Counted from the stretch's first letter, positions 1 to 5,662 are shown. The stretch: 6,696 nucleotides of DNA from Acidobacteriota bacterium (GCA_021781255.1 JAJXXG010001034.1:1-6696), one strand, 5' to 3'. The notes: generated by a model from the sequence alone, not told the origin. Translations and numbers: made by a program.

Positions 1-2
1 CG

Positions 3-128
3 GACAGTCTTCGACAACTTGCACGGGCTTTTCACTTTGAATCGCGCGGGCGGAACGGGTATGTTTGGTTGCAGGGCCTGCCGGCGCAGTCATCACCGGC
101 CGCGGCCTTCCGCGAGGCAGCACAATGA
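3..128 (+). CDS. 3' end of an unrecognised gene, 5' truncated by the window edge
   Basis: Frame 3 is open from the window edge to a TGA at 126-128 and encodes a 41-residue tail ending in AAFREAAQ. I do not recognise the family. Three points support it as a real C-terminus. Its stop overlaps the tsaE ATG in an ATGA arrangement (125-128). Frame 2 has a stop at 38-40, and frame 1 runs on antagonistically through tsaE. Its composition (DSLRQLARAFHFE, then YVWLQGLP) looks like ordinary protein. The overlap suggests translational coupling with tsaE, so the two genes are probably in one operon. Its function cannot be judged from this fragment. Confidence 0.6.
   Translation, partial: DSLRQLARAFHFESRGRNGYVWLQGLPAQSSPAAAFREAAQ
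114..117 (+). promoter_or_regulatory. Shine-Dalgarno site for tsaE
   Basis: GAGG lies 7 bases before the ATG at 125, inside the last codons of the upstream gene. It supports the ATG start over the TTG at 65 and fits coupled translation across the ATGA junction. Confidence 0.5.
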
Positions 129-598
129 GCAACGCCGCACCCCCGGCCGAAGGCCGGATTCACGAGTTCATCACGCACAGCGGCGCGGACACGATCGATG
201 TGGGACGCACGTTGGCCCGCCTGCTCAAGCCGCCGCAACTGCTGCTGCTGCGCGGAGACCTGGGCACCGGCAAAACCACGCTGGTGAAGGGCATTGCGCT
301 GGAACTGGACGCGGCGGACGCCGACGAAGTCACCAGCCCGACGTTTACGCTGCTGCACGAGTACGATGGCACGCAGGCTGGCAGGCCGGTGAAGCTCTTC
401 CATCTGGACGTCTACCGCCTGGAGAGCGAGCGGCAACTGGAGACGCTGGGCCTGGACGAGTTGCTGACGCCCGACGCACTGGTGCTTGTCGAGTGGGGCG
501 AGAAGTTCAAAAGCATCCGCAAGCGCGCCACGGGAGAAATTGTCATCACTGCAGAGGGCGGCGATGCGCGCAGGATTGCGGTGACGCTGAAGGAATAG
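125..598 (+). CDS. tsaE: TsaE, tRNA threonylcarbamoyladenosine synthesis ATPase
   Basis: A 157-residue P-loop ATPase of the TsaE (YjeE) family. In bacteria TsaE works in the cytoplasm with TsaD and TsaB, and its ATP hydrolysis is needed for turnover of the complex that makes the universal t6A37 modification of ANN-decoding tRNAs. Visible motifs are the Walker A loop GDLGTGKTT (residues 44-52), the family signature SPTFTLLHEY (71-80), HLDVYRL with the acidic residue (93-99), and VEWGEKF (122-128). Length is typical for the family. The ATG at 125 is preferred over an upstream TTG at 65. It has a GAGG Shine-Dalgarno at 114-117 with a 7-base spacer and forms an ATGA overlap with the upstream stop. 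The 20 extra residues of the longer form have no TsaE-like sequence. tsaB and tsaD are not in the window. Confidence 0.95.
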   Translation: MSNAAPPAEGRIHEFITHSGADTIDVGRTLARLLKPPQLLLLRGDLGTGKTTLVKGIALELDAADADEVTSPTFTLLHEYDGTQAGRPVKLFHLDVYRLESERQLETLGLDELLTPDALVLVEWGEKFKSIRKRATGEIVITAEGGDARRIAVTLKE

Positions 599-658
599 AA
601 CCTGGTGCGCAAAGCGCGATCACTCTCGCATTGACAATTTCGACCCACGACACTGGCC

Positions 659-1663
659 ATGCTGCGAATCCCCTTCGACCAACTCCATGAGCAACTCGCA
701 CACGCTCTTGAAGCACTTGGCTTCACCGCTCAGCGCGCGCAAACCTGTGCGCGCCTGTTTGCCGAGACAACCTGCGACGGCGTCTACACGCATGGCGTCA
801 GCCGCTTTCCGCGCTTCGTTGCCATGGTGCGCAACGGCAGCATCGACGTGGTTGCCGAGCCCGCCGTTCTCACGCGCTTCGGCGCCGTCGAGCGCTGGGA
901 CGGGCGTCGCGGCCCCGGTAACCTCAACGCGCTGGCCGCGATGGACCGTGCCATGGCCCTGAGCCGTGAGCATGGCGTGGGATGCGTGAGCCTGGGCAAC
1001 ACCAACCACTGGATGCGCGGCGGCAGTTACGGCTGGCAGGCCGCCGGGGCGGGACTTATCGGCATTTGCTGGACCAACACGATGCCCAACCTGCCGCCGT
1101 GGGGCGGCGCTGACCCGAGCATCGGCAACAACCCGCTGGTCATCGCCGTGCCGCGCGCGGATGGGCCCGTTGTGTTGGACATGGCGATGTCGCAATTTTC
1201 TTATGGCGCTCTTGAAAGCTATCGGCTGCGCGGAGAGATGTTGCCGGTGGATGGAGGCTTCGACACGGAAGGCAACCTCACGCGCGACCCCGCCGCGATT
1301 GAGCAATCGCAGCGCCCGCTGCCCACTGGCTATTGGAAAGGCTCCGGCCTTTCCATCGTGCTGGACATGATGGCGGCGATGCTGTCGCTGGGCAATGCCA
1401 CCCATCAACTTCTACCGGATCCGCTGCGCGAGACGGGCATTTCTCAGGTGTTTCTGGCGATGAATCCCGCAGCATTTGGTGCAATGGCGGAGGCAGATCG
1501 GATTGCGGATGCAGTTGTGGCCTCAGTGCAGCGCACAAGGCCCGCGAAAGCAGGCAGCAGTGTCCGCTATCCCGGCGAGAAAACATTGCAGGTGCGCGCG
1601 GAGAACCGCAGACTTGGCGTGCCCGTGGCCCCCGCGGTCTGGGCACAGATTCTCGCCATGTAG
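659..1663 (+). CDS. yiaK: 2,3-diketo-L-gulonate reductase, YiaK type (Ldh2/malate-lactate dehydrogenase family)
   Basis: A 334-residue NAD(P)H-dependent oxidoreductase of the Ldh2 superfamily, which has a non-Rossmann fold. By recall it follows E. coli YiaK (DlgD) along its whole length. E. coli YiaK reduces 2,3-diketo-L-gulonate to 3-keto-L-gulonate. Landmarks are YTHGVSRFPRF with the presumed catalytic His45, NHWMRGGSYGWQAA (116-129), the ICWTN and PPWGG segments, IGNNPL, LPVDGGFDTEGNLT, the glycine-rich GYWKGSGLSIVLDM (224-237), and the C-terminal AENRRLGVPV. The start at 659 aligns with the start of E. coli YiaK, although the Shine-Dalgarno is weak. It begins 60 bases after tsaE. None of the yia transporter, kinase or downstream aldose genes is beside it, so the physiological substrate could be another 2-oxo acid. 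Family assignment is firm; substrate is inferred. Confidence 0.92.
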   Translation: MLRIPFDQLHEQLAHALEALGFTAQRAQTCARLFAETTCDGVYTHGVSRFPRFVAMVRNGSIDVVAEPAVLTRFGAVERWDGRRGPGNLNALAAMDRAMALSREHGVGCVSLGNTNHWMRGGSYGWQAAGAGLIGICWTNTMPNLPPWGGADPSIGNNPLVIAVPRADGPVVLDMAMSQFSYGALESYRLRGEMLPVDGGFDTEGNLTRDPAAIEQSQRPLPTGYWKGSGLSIVLDMMAAMLSLGNATHQLLPDPLRETGISQVFLAMNPAAFGAMAEADRIADAVVASVQRTRPAKAGSSVRYPGEKTLQVRAENRRLGVPVAPAVWAQILAM

Positions 1664-1670
1664 ATTTGCG

Positions 1671-1698
1671 TTGTGCGCGGCGCGCCCGGTGGCACAAT
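1671..1698 (+). promoter_or_regulatory. Weak candidate promoter before the cation transporter
   Basis: TTGTGC (1671-1676) and CACAAT (1693-1698) are separated by 16 bases. Transcription from here would start near 1705, only a few bases before the ATG at 1709, giving an almost leaderless message. That would fit the lack of a clear Shine-Dalgarno. The match is modest and may be chance. Confidence 0.2.
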
Positions 1699-1708
1699 AA
1701 GCTCAGCG

Positions 1709-2362
1709 ATGCGTGCTTCACTTCATGCCGATGATGCAAGCTGCTGCGGCTCCTGCACCACGAGTGCTGCGCTGCCGCAACCCGGGCTGCCCAGCCAGGT
1801 CGCGTGGCTGCAGTGCATCACGCTCGCATGGATGGCGCTGGAGTGCGGCGTGTCGCTCTTTGCCGCTGCCCGCGCGCACAGCGTGGCGCTGCTCGCCTTC
1901 GGGTCAGACAGTCTGGTGGAGTTTCTTTCCGCTGCGGTTGTGCTGTTGCAGTTCCTGCCCCGCTTCTCGCTGAAGAAAACGCACGCGGAGCGGGCGGCAG
2001 CAATTCTGCTGTTTGCGCTGGCGGCGGTGGTGGTTGCCATTGCCACGCTCTCTTACGGCGCGCCGCTGGAAACCAGCGCGCTGGGCATTGCCGTCACAGC
2101 GCTCGCGCTGGTGGCGATGCCGGTGCTGGCTGCACTGAAGCGCAAATACGCGCGCGTGCTGAACAATCGCGCGCTGGCCGCGGACGCAACACAATCGGCC
2201 ACCTGCGCATATCTCGCTGCCGTGACGCTGGCGGGGCTGGTGGTCTATGCGGTATGGCGCGTTGCGTGGGTGGATACGGCGGCGGCGCTGGCGGCAGTGC
2301 CGATTCTGATTATCGAAGGCAGGCGCGCATGGCGAGGCGAGGGGTGCGGGTGTTGCGGGTGA
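1709..2362 (+). CDS. CDF-like cation transporter with Cys-rich termini
   Basis: A 217-residue integral membrane protein with about six hydrophobic segments (roughly residues 31-53, 57-83, 95-113, 122-142, 155-182, 188-202). The pattern resembles the transmembrane half of cation diffusion facilitators. FGSDSLVEFLSA (64-75) sits where CDF helix 2 carries metal ligands, and LAADATQSATCAYL (156-169) where helix 5 does. The usual H/DxxxD pairs read here as D67xxxE71 and D159xxxS163. No cytoplasmic C-terminal metal-binding domain follows helix 6. Instead there are Cys clusters at both ends, CCGSC (12-16) and CGCCG (213-217), probably cytosolic and able to bind soft or transition metals. The ATG at 1709 was chosen over an upstream GTG at 1673, which only adds residues of no recognisable character. 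It starts 45 bases after yiaK. The ion carried and even the direction are unknown. Confidence 0.75.
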   Translation: MRASLHADDASCCGSCTTSAALPQPGLPSQVAWLQCITLAWMALECGVSLFAAARAHSVALLAFGSDSLVEFLSAAVVLLQFLPRFSLKKTHAERAAAILLFALAAVVVAIATLSYGAPLETSALGIAVTALALVAMPVLAALKRKYARVLNNRALAADATQSATCAYLAAVTLAGLVVYAVWRVAWVDTAAALAAVPILIIEGRRAWRGEGCGCCG

Positions 2363-2386
2363 GGGAAGCCGGAGTCCAGCTCCCTC
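2361..2386. terminator. Imperfect hairpin between convergent stop codons, candidate bidirectional terminator
   Basis: GAGGGA (2361-2366) pairs with TCCCTC (2381-2386). Inside, two further short GC/GG paired steps are broken by a bulged A and one C-A mismatch. The structure covers the whole 22-base gap and overlaps the stop codons of the transporter (2360-2362) and fabI (2385-2387). There is no T-tract on either side, so it is not a classical intrinsic terminator. It may slow or block read-through in both directions. Confidence 0.3.
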
Positions 2387-3152
2387 AGAAGCCCATCACG
2401 TTGTAGCCGCAATCCACATACATCACTTCGCCGGTAATGGCGCTGGAAAGGTCGCTGGCCAGAAACAGCGCCGCTCCGCCCACTTCAAGCTGGTCCACGT
2501 TGCGGTGCAGCGGAGCGCGGTCTGCGTGGGACTTCATCATCTCGCTCAGATCGCCCACGCCGCGCGCAGCCAGTGTCTTGATGGGTCCAGCGGAGATGGC
2601 GTTCACGCGGATGTTCTTCGTGCCAAGGTTCCACGCGAGATAGCGCACACTGGACTCAAGACCCGCTTTTGCCACGGCCATCACGTTGTAGTTGGGCACC
2701 ACTTTTTCCGCGGCGTAGTAGCTGAGAGTCATCACGCTGCCGCCTTCGGTCATCAGCGGGGCTGCGGCGCGCGTCACGGCAATCAGCGAGTAGACGCTCA
2801 CGTCCATCGCCGTGCGAAAGCCCTCGCGGCTGGTGTTGATGAACTCCCCGCGCAGGTCGGTCGCGGGCGCAAAGGCCACCGCATGCACAAGGATGTCCAG
2901 CTTGCCATACTTCTCCTTGAGCGCGGCAAAGAGCGCGTCGATTTCGCTGTCTACCGAGACATCGCACTGGAAGCCGCTGGCTCCGGGCAACTCGGCGATA
3001 AGGCCCTCGGCCTCGAGCTTCATGCGCTCGTTCTGGTAACAGATGGCCAGGGTTGCGCCGGCCGCGTGCAGCTTCAGGGCAATGCCCCAGGCGATGGAAC
3101 GCTTGTTGGCCAACCCGAATACCACCGCCGTTTTACCCGCCAAATTGATCAT
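2385..3152 (-). CDS. fabI: Enoyl-[acyl-carrier-protein] reductase, FabI type
   Basis: A 255-residue short-chain dehydrogenase that catalyses the last step of each fatty-acid elongation cycle, reducing trans-2-enoyl-ACP with NAD(P)H in the cytoplasm. The cofactor site is GLANKRSIAWGIA (13-25), the FabI-type glycine pattern. The active site is Y145, Y155 and K162 within YYAAEKVVPNYNVMAVAK, the FabI Tyr-x6-Lys arrangement. HAVAFAP (90-96), DLRGEF, INTSREGF, ISAGPIKTLAARG and the C-terminal RAPLHRNVDQLEVG, ITGEVMYVDCGYNVMG match the branch that includes Gram-positive FabI. Position 93 is Ala where E. coli has Gly. Length is typical. The ATG at 3152 has AAGGA (3158-3162) 5 bases upstream and GGAGG (3165-3169) further out. 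It is convergent with the transporter gene and stands alone, not in a fab cluster. Confidence 0.97.
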   Translation of the reverse strand: MINLAGKTAVVFGLANKRSIAWGIALKLHAAGATLAICYQNERMKLEAEGLIAELPGASGFQCDVSVDSEIDALFAALKEKYGKLDILVHAVAFAPATDLRGEFINTSREGFRTAMDVSVYSLIAVTRAAAPLMTEGGSVMTLSYYAAEKVVPNYNVMAVAKAGLESSVRYLAWNLGTKNIRVNAISAGPIKTLAARGVGDLSEMMKSHADRAPLHRNVDQLEVGGAALFLASDLSSAITGEVMYVDCGYNVMGF

Positions 3153-3157
3153 GCCGG

Positions 3158-3169
3158 TCCTTATCCTCC
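3158..3169 (-). promoter_or_regulatory. Double Shine-Dalgarno region of fabI
   Basis: On the - strand GGAGG (3165-3169) is followed by AAGGA (3158-3162), the latter 5 bases before the fabI ATG. Both can pair with 16S rRNA and they fix the start at 3152. Confidence 0.6.
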
Positions 3170-3334
3170 AAGGGGTTTGCTCAGTGTCGGGAAACGCAAG
3201 GCCAACCGTCTTTCAGGATAGCAGACGGGTTGTGCGCAAACAGGATGAGACAAGCGCGAACAAGCAGCAGTGCAGTGCACGCGCGTCAGAAAGCAGGATT
3301 CTGTGGAAAAGCAGTCCGAAACAGGCAAATTTGC

Positions 3335-3374
3335 ACCAAAGTGCGCACCAAAGGAGCACACCTGTTAACCAAAG
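3335..3374. repeat. Three ACCAAAG direct repeats, possible operator
   Basis: ACCAAAG occurs at 3335, 3347 and 3368. The first two sit in a longer shared GCACCAAAG (3333-3341 and 3345-3353). Start spacings are 12 and 21 bases. They lie between divergent genes, so a regulator site is conceivable, but short repeats like this also arise by chance. Confidence 0.25.
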
Positions 3375-3502
3375 AGTGGCATTGCGTTCAAGAGGTATTC
3401 ACTTGAATTCTAACTGCAGGGACTCCGTCGGATATATTGCATCCAAGTTCATAGGCTGCAGGGCGTTCTGGAAGGCCGATTCGATCGGCAACTTCCGCTT
3501 GG

Positions 3503-4432
3503 ATGGCTGGCATGGATGGTTTGAAGTTCCGAGTATTGAACCCCGCGAGAGAAGGCATTCTTCCTCTTGAAGTAGCTGCTGTTGACTCCGTGACCATCCC
3601 GCTCAAAAAGCTGCTTGAAGCCATCATCCGCCAGGACAGCCTGGGCCTCTGGCTGAAGCCATACAGGGGCATTCCCTTTGCGCCGGGACTGCCCAAGCGC
3701 GATCTGGTCTTTCTGGACGAGAACCATTGCGTCGTTCGTGATTTAGAAAAGTTTCCGAGCCACGAGTTCAAACCCTTCCGAGTCCAGCCCGCCAGCGCGC
3801 TGGTCCTGCCAAAGCACACTATGTTTGCCTCGCAGATCAAGCCCGGAGACAAGCTGGCATTTCTCCTTCCGGGGGAGAGCCGCGACCCGCATTTCGCTGC
3901 CGCATTCCAATACAGTTCTGATGCGCCCAGTGCAGGCTTGCCTGCTGAAGAGCGGCCAGCGGGGAATCCAACTCCGCTCTTTCAAACGGGCAATGACTCC
4001 ACGCAAACTGCATCCGGGCGCGGCCAGACGGACGATGCGGGCTGGGCGAAGGCCGAGGACATCCGGAAGGACTTGTTGAAGCGCCGGTTTCTGGGCTGGT
4101 TCATGCATGGCGCCCATGATCGCCGCAGAGACAAGCGCTATCGCATGGCCGGCCTGGTTGCGGTGCAGCAGAGCAGTGATGCGCCCAGGGTCTACCCGAT
4201 TGGCAACATCAGCAATACAGGACTGTTCCTGCTGACCGACGAGCGCATCCCGCTTGCGACCACGATGGAGATCACGCTGCAAAGGGCGAGCGTGTTCGGA
4301 GGCGATCCCGCCGTGACCATCGCATCCAATACGAAGGTCGTCCGCTGGGGACCGGATGGCGTAGGCGTGGTGTTTGTTCAGGACGGTTCCGAGCGGGGCG
4401 GCATTCTGAAGTCACTGGCTGCGGCTGTGTAG
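3503..4432 (+). CDS. DUF192-like plus PilZ domain protein, putative c-di-GMP receptor
   Basis: A 309-residue soluble protein with two recognisable parts. Residues about 7-120 resemble DUF192. A core GLWLKPYRGIPF (48-59) is followed by RDLVFLDENHCVVRDLEKF (66-84) and the typical closing strand ALVLPKHTMFASQIKPGDKL (99-118). The match is divergent. A low-complexity linker (about 121-200) has no recognised fold. Residues about 205-300 are a PilZ domain with R208xxxR212 in RRDKRYR and N235xSxxG240 in GNISNTGLFL, the two motifs that bind cyclic di-GMP. VRWGPDGVGVVF is the usual PilZ end. It has no signal peptide or membrane segment. The role is inferred as a c-di-GMP-responsive effector in surface, motility or envelope control; what the DUF192 half does is unknown. 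The start could be 3503 or the next ATG at 3512; neither has a good Shine-Dalgarno. Confidence 0.8.
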   Translation: MAGMDGLKFRVLNPAREGILPLEVAAVDSVTIPLKKLLEAIIRQDSLGLWLKPYRGIPFAPGLPKRDLVFLDENHCVVRDLEKFPSHEFKPFRVQPASALVLPKHTMFASQIKPGDKLAFLLPGESRDPHFAAAFQYSSDAPSAGLPAEERPAGNPTPLFQTGNDSTQTASGRGQTDDAGWAKAEDIRKDLLKRRFLGWFMHGAHDRRRDKRYRMAGLVAVQQSSDAPRVYPIGNISNTGLFLLTDERIPLATTMEITLQRASVFGGDPAVTIASNTKVVRWGPDGVGVVFVQDGSERGGILKSLAAAV

Positions 4433-4556
4433 AGTGGACCGGGCCTGGCAGGAAACAACTGGACAATTCAGGAAACTGGCCGGCGCTGGCGAAGGATTGC
4501 GGAAGCGCGCCGCGAAACAATCTGCAAGCCATCTATGGAAAACTGCAAATAAAAAA

Positions 4557-4579
4557 GGGAGGGAGGGGGGGTGGGGGGG
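4557..4579 (+). other. Predicted G-quadruplex tract
   Basis: Four G-runs of 3, 3, 7 and 7 bases are separated by single A, A and T bases, preceded by six or more A residues. Four runs of at least three G with one-base loops is the strongest class of G-quadruplex motif. It could form in DNA or in a PilZ transcript reading past its stop at 4432. AAAGGG (4554-4559) and CCCTTT (4582-4587) flank it as a short inverted repeat. On the - strand the same bases read as a C-rich loop followed by a T-run, so a terminator-like role for the gene on that strand is conceivable. Confidence 0.6.
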
Positions 4580-4770
4580 TGCCCTTTCGCTTCCAGCTGC
4601 CAGCTCCCAGCCGGGTGGTGACGGGACGGAATCCGGTGCGGAGCGGGAGCGGAGGTGTGGTTTCTACTGCTGCAATTCCATTGTGCTGGATTGAGGGGAA
4701 ATTATCTGCAAAATGGACGAAGGAAATTTTGTTGTGGCGGGGTGAGGGTTGCGGCTTCCCACCCGCCGAT

Positions 4771-4848
4771 CCCGGGTGCCCAAATGCGAGGCACCCGGGG
4801 CAACCATCATTTGTGGGAGGACTCGCCCTACTTCCTCCGGCACCCGGG
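4771..4848. repeat. GC-rich inverted repeat cluster
   Basis: CCCGGGTGCC (4771-4780) and GGCACCCGGG (4790-4799) form a perfect 10-base-pair stem with a 9-base loop. A third copy of the right arm, GGCACCCGGG, lies at 4839-4848. The cluster sits just beyond the stop of the secreted-protein gene (4869, - strand), so it may act as its transcript end. The wording resembles dispersed intergenic repeats I associate with Acidobacteriota, and a related group occurs at 5560-5629. Confidence 0.55.
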
Positions 4849-4868
4849 CCACCCGCCCCTCAAATCGC

Positions 4869-5285
4869 TCATCTGCCTTTAGGCTTATCCAGAATACCGA
4901 GAATCTTGTATGTCTCGGATTGCATTTTCTTTCCGTCTAAGCTGACAGGCCAGATGAGCTTTGCATTGTCACCGTGGAAGTCCGCTTCGATGTTCTCAAC
5001 GATAGGCATCCGGCAACTTCTACGATTCCCGACAGGGCCGGCAAAGTGTTCCGCAAACTTGCCCTCGCAGTTCACGACTGCCAACCGTCCGTCTGGGAGT
5101 TCCAAAGTCAGTGTTGCACCATGAACAGTGAAGGACTTCCCCACGGCTACGTTGTTGTAAACCGCTGCATAGTCGTACTGGTCTTCTTTGTCCTGTTGGT
5201 TGACAATCTTGACGTTCAGCTTCTGCGCTGTAGCGTAGACTCCGAATAAAACGAACAAGCACACAGCCGCACATTTCAGGCGCAT
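4869..5285 (-). CDS. Small secreted protein of unknown function
   Basis: A 138-residue protein with a clear Sec signal peptide: a short basic start MRLK, a hydrophobic stretch CAAVCLFVLFGV, and ATA before Q21 as the likely signal peptidase I site. The mature part of about 118 residues looks like a compact beta-rich domain (FTVHGATLTLELPDGR, then LAVVNCEGKF, GPVGNRRSCRMP and LIWPVSLDGKKMQSETYKIL). Cys73 and Cys91 could form a disulfide. I recall similar conserved hypothetical proteins in Acidobacteriota but no known function. Three in-frame ATGs are possible (5300, 5288, 5285). The last is preferred because AAGGGG (5292-5297) stands 6 bases before it and it gives the cleanest signal peptide; the longest form adds MKGSM. 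It is transcribed alone, divergent from the DUF502 gene. Confidence 0.8.
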   Translation of the reverse strand: MRLKCAAVCLFVLFGVYATAQKLNVKIVNQQDKEDQYDYAAVYNNVAVGKSFTVHGATLTLELPDGRLAVVNCEGKFAEHFAGPVGNRRSCRMPIVENIEADFHGDNAKLIWPVSLDGKKMQSETYKILGILDKPKGR

Positions 5286-5529
5286 CATAGACCCCTTCAT
5301 TGAACTTCGATAATTCTACGGAGAAATTGGAGTCTTAGCAGCGCACTGAGTCACATTGAGACCATCTGAAGTAACTTCTAGTTCGCAATGAGATTATGCT
5401 TTGCAGCCCGAGCAGCTAAAAATTGAATCTATTCTTGTCCAGCGTCATGGACGATAAACGTGTTGGTTGTGTCAAATCAATTGTTCCGCTGACGGCCTGT
5501 ACAGAGGGTTTTCCGAGCGGGTGGCCCCG

Positions 5530-5545
5530 ATCTCTAGTGAGAGAT
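5530..5545. repeat. Short perfect palindrome ATCTCT-AGTG-AGAGAT
   Basis: Six-base arms (5530-5535 and 5540-5545) enclose a 4-base loop about 120 bases before the DUF502 start. It may be a regulator site, or simply part of the neighbouring repeat. Confidence 0.35.
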
Positions 5546-5559
5546 TTCATTCAGTTCAG

Positions 5560-5629
5560 GGTGCCCCCGGTCCCTCGCCGAAGGATGGGGCACCGACACT
5601 TCATCGCCCGGTCACGGGTGGGACACCCG
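5560..5629. repeat. Two-hairpin intergenic repeat upstream of the DUF502 gene
   Basis: GGTGCCCC (5560-5567) pairs with GGGGCACC (5587-5594) around a 19-base loop. Then CGGGTG (5615-5620) pairs with CACCCG (5624-5629) around GGA. The core words GGTGCCC and CACCCGG are shared with the 4771-4848 cluster, which suggests one dispersed repeat family. Confidence 0.5.
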
Positions 5630-5653
5630 GCAGCCAGGTACACTCTCTTGTCT

Positions 5654-5662
5654 GGGGAGGAG
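5654..5662 (+). promoter_or_regulatory. Strong Shine-Dalgarno selecting a GTG start
   Basis: GGGGAGGAG at 5654-5662 places GGAGG six bases before the GTG at 5667. The in-frame ATGs at 5676 and 5679 would be too distant, so the GTG is the likely start of the DUF502 gene. Confidence 0.65.

Larger units (their letters stand above)
3153..3502. other. Intergenic stretch between the divergent fabI and PilZ genes
   Basis: These 350 bases should hold promoters for both flanking genes. On the - strand TATCCT (complement of 3215-3220) preceded by TG could be an extended -10 for fabI, but no good -35 goes with it. On the + strand TATATT (3433-3438) could be a -10 for the PilZ gene, again without a good -35 at normal spacing. 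Short direct repeats are present: ACCAAAG at 3335-3341, 3347-3353 and 3368-3374, and CTGCAGGG at 3414-3421 and 3456-3463. CCGAT-TCG-ATCGG (3476-3488) is a small palindrome just before the PilZ gene. Open frames here look like chance and resemble no protein I know. Confidence 0.4.
4433..4868. other. Intergenic stretch between convergent genes, GC-rich repeats
   Basis: These 436 bases lie between the stops of the PilZ gene and the secreted-protein gene. They contain a G-tract cluster (4557-4579) and a group of GC-rich inverted repeats (4771-4848). Open frames across the region have no recognisable protein character and no convincing ribosome site. I see no RNA gene. Confidence 0.5.

Noticed and set aside
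631..636. Perfect TTGACA before the yiaK gene, a possible -35 box
   Set aside because: With normal spacing the -10 would fall on the start codon at 659 and there is no TATAAT-like word there. The start at 659 is well supported by the protein, so this is probably chance.
19..690. Long + strand open frame across tsaE (frame 1)
   Set aside because: It is an out-of-frame shadow of tsaE, very rich in Arg, His and Gly, with no family resemblance.
620..1408. 262-residue - strand open frame opposite yiaK
   Set aside because: It is antisense to a well-recognised enzyme gene and has the low-complexity His/Ala/Arg composition typical of GC-rich shadows.
2868..2900. Ala at FabI position 93, where E. 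coli Gly93 changes give triclosan resistance
   Set aside because: Triclosan-sensitive FabI proteins of Gram-positive type naturally have Ala at this site, so it is not evidence of resistance.
2505..3221. 238-residue + strand open frame opposite fabI
   Set aside because: It mirrors the codon structure of fabI in antisense and resembles no known protein.
3161..3361. 66-residue - strand Cys-rich open frame upstream of fabI
   Set aside because: It occupies the fabI upstream region and overlaps its ribosome site. It has no convincing start signal or known family.
4579..5124. 181-residue + strand open frame over the repeats and opposite the secreted protein
   Set aside because: It has a Pro/Ser/Gly-rich composition, crosses the G-tract and hairpin cluster, and is antisense to a gene with a convincing signal peptide.
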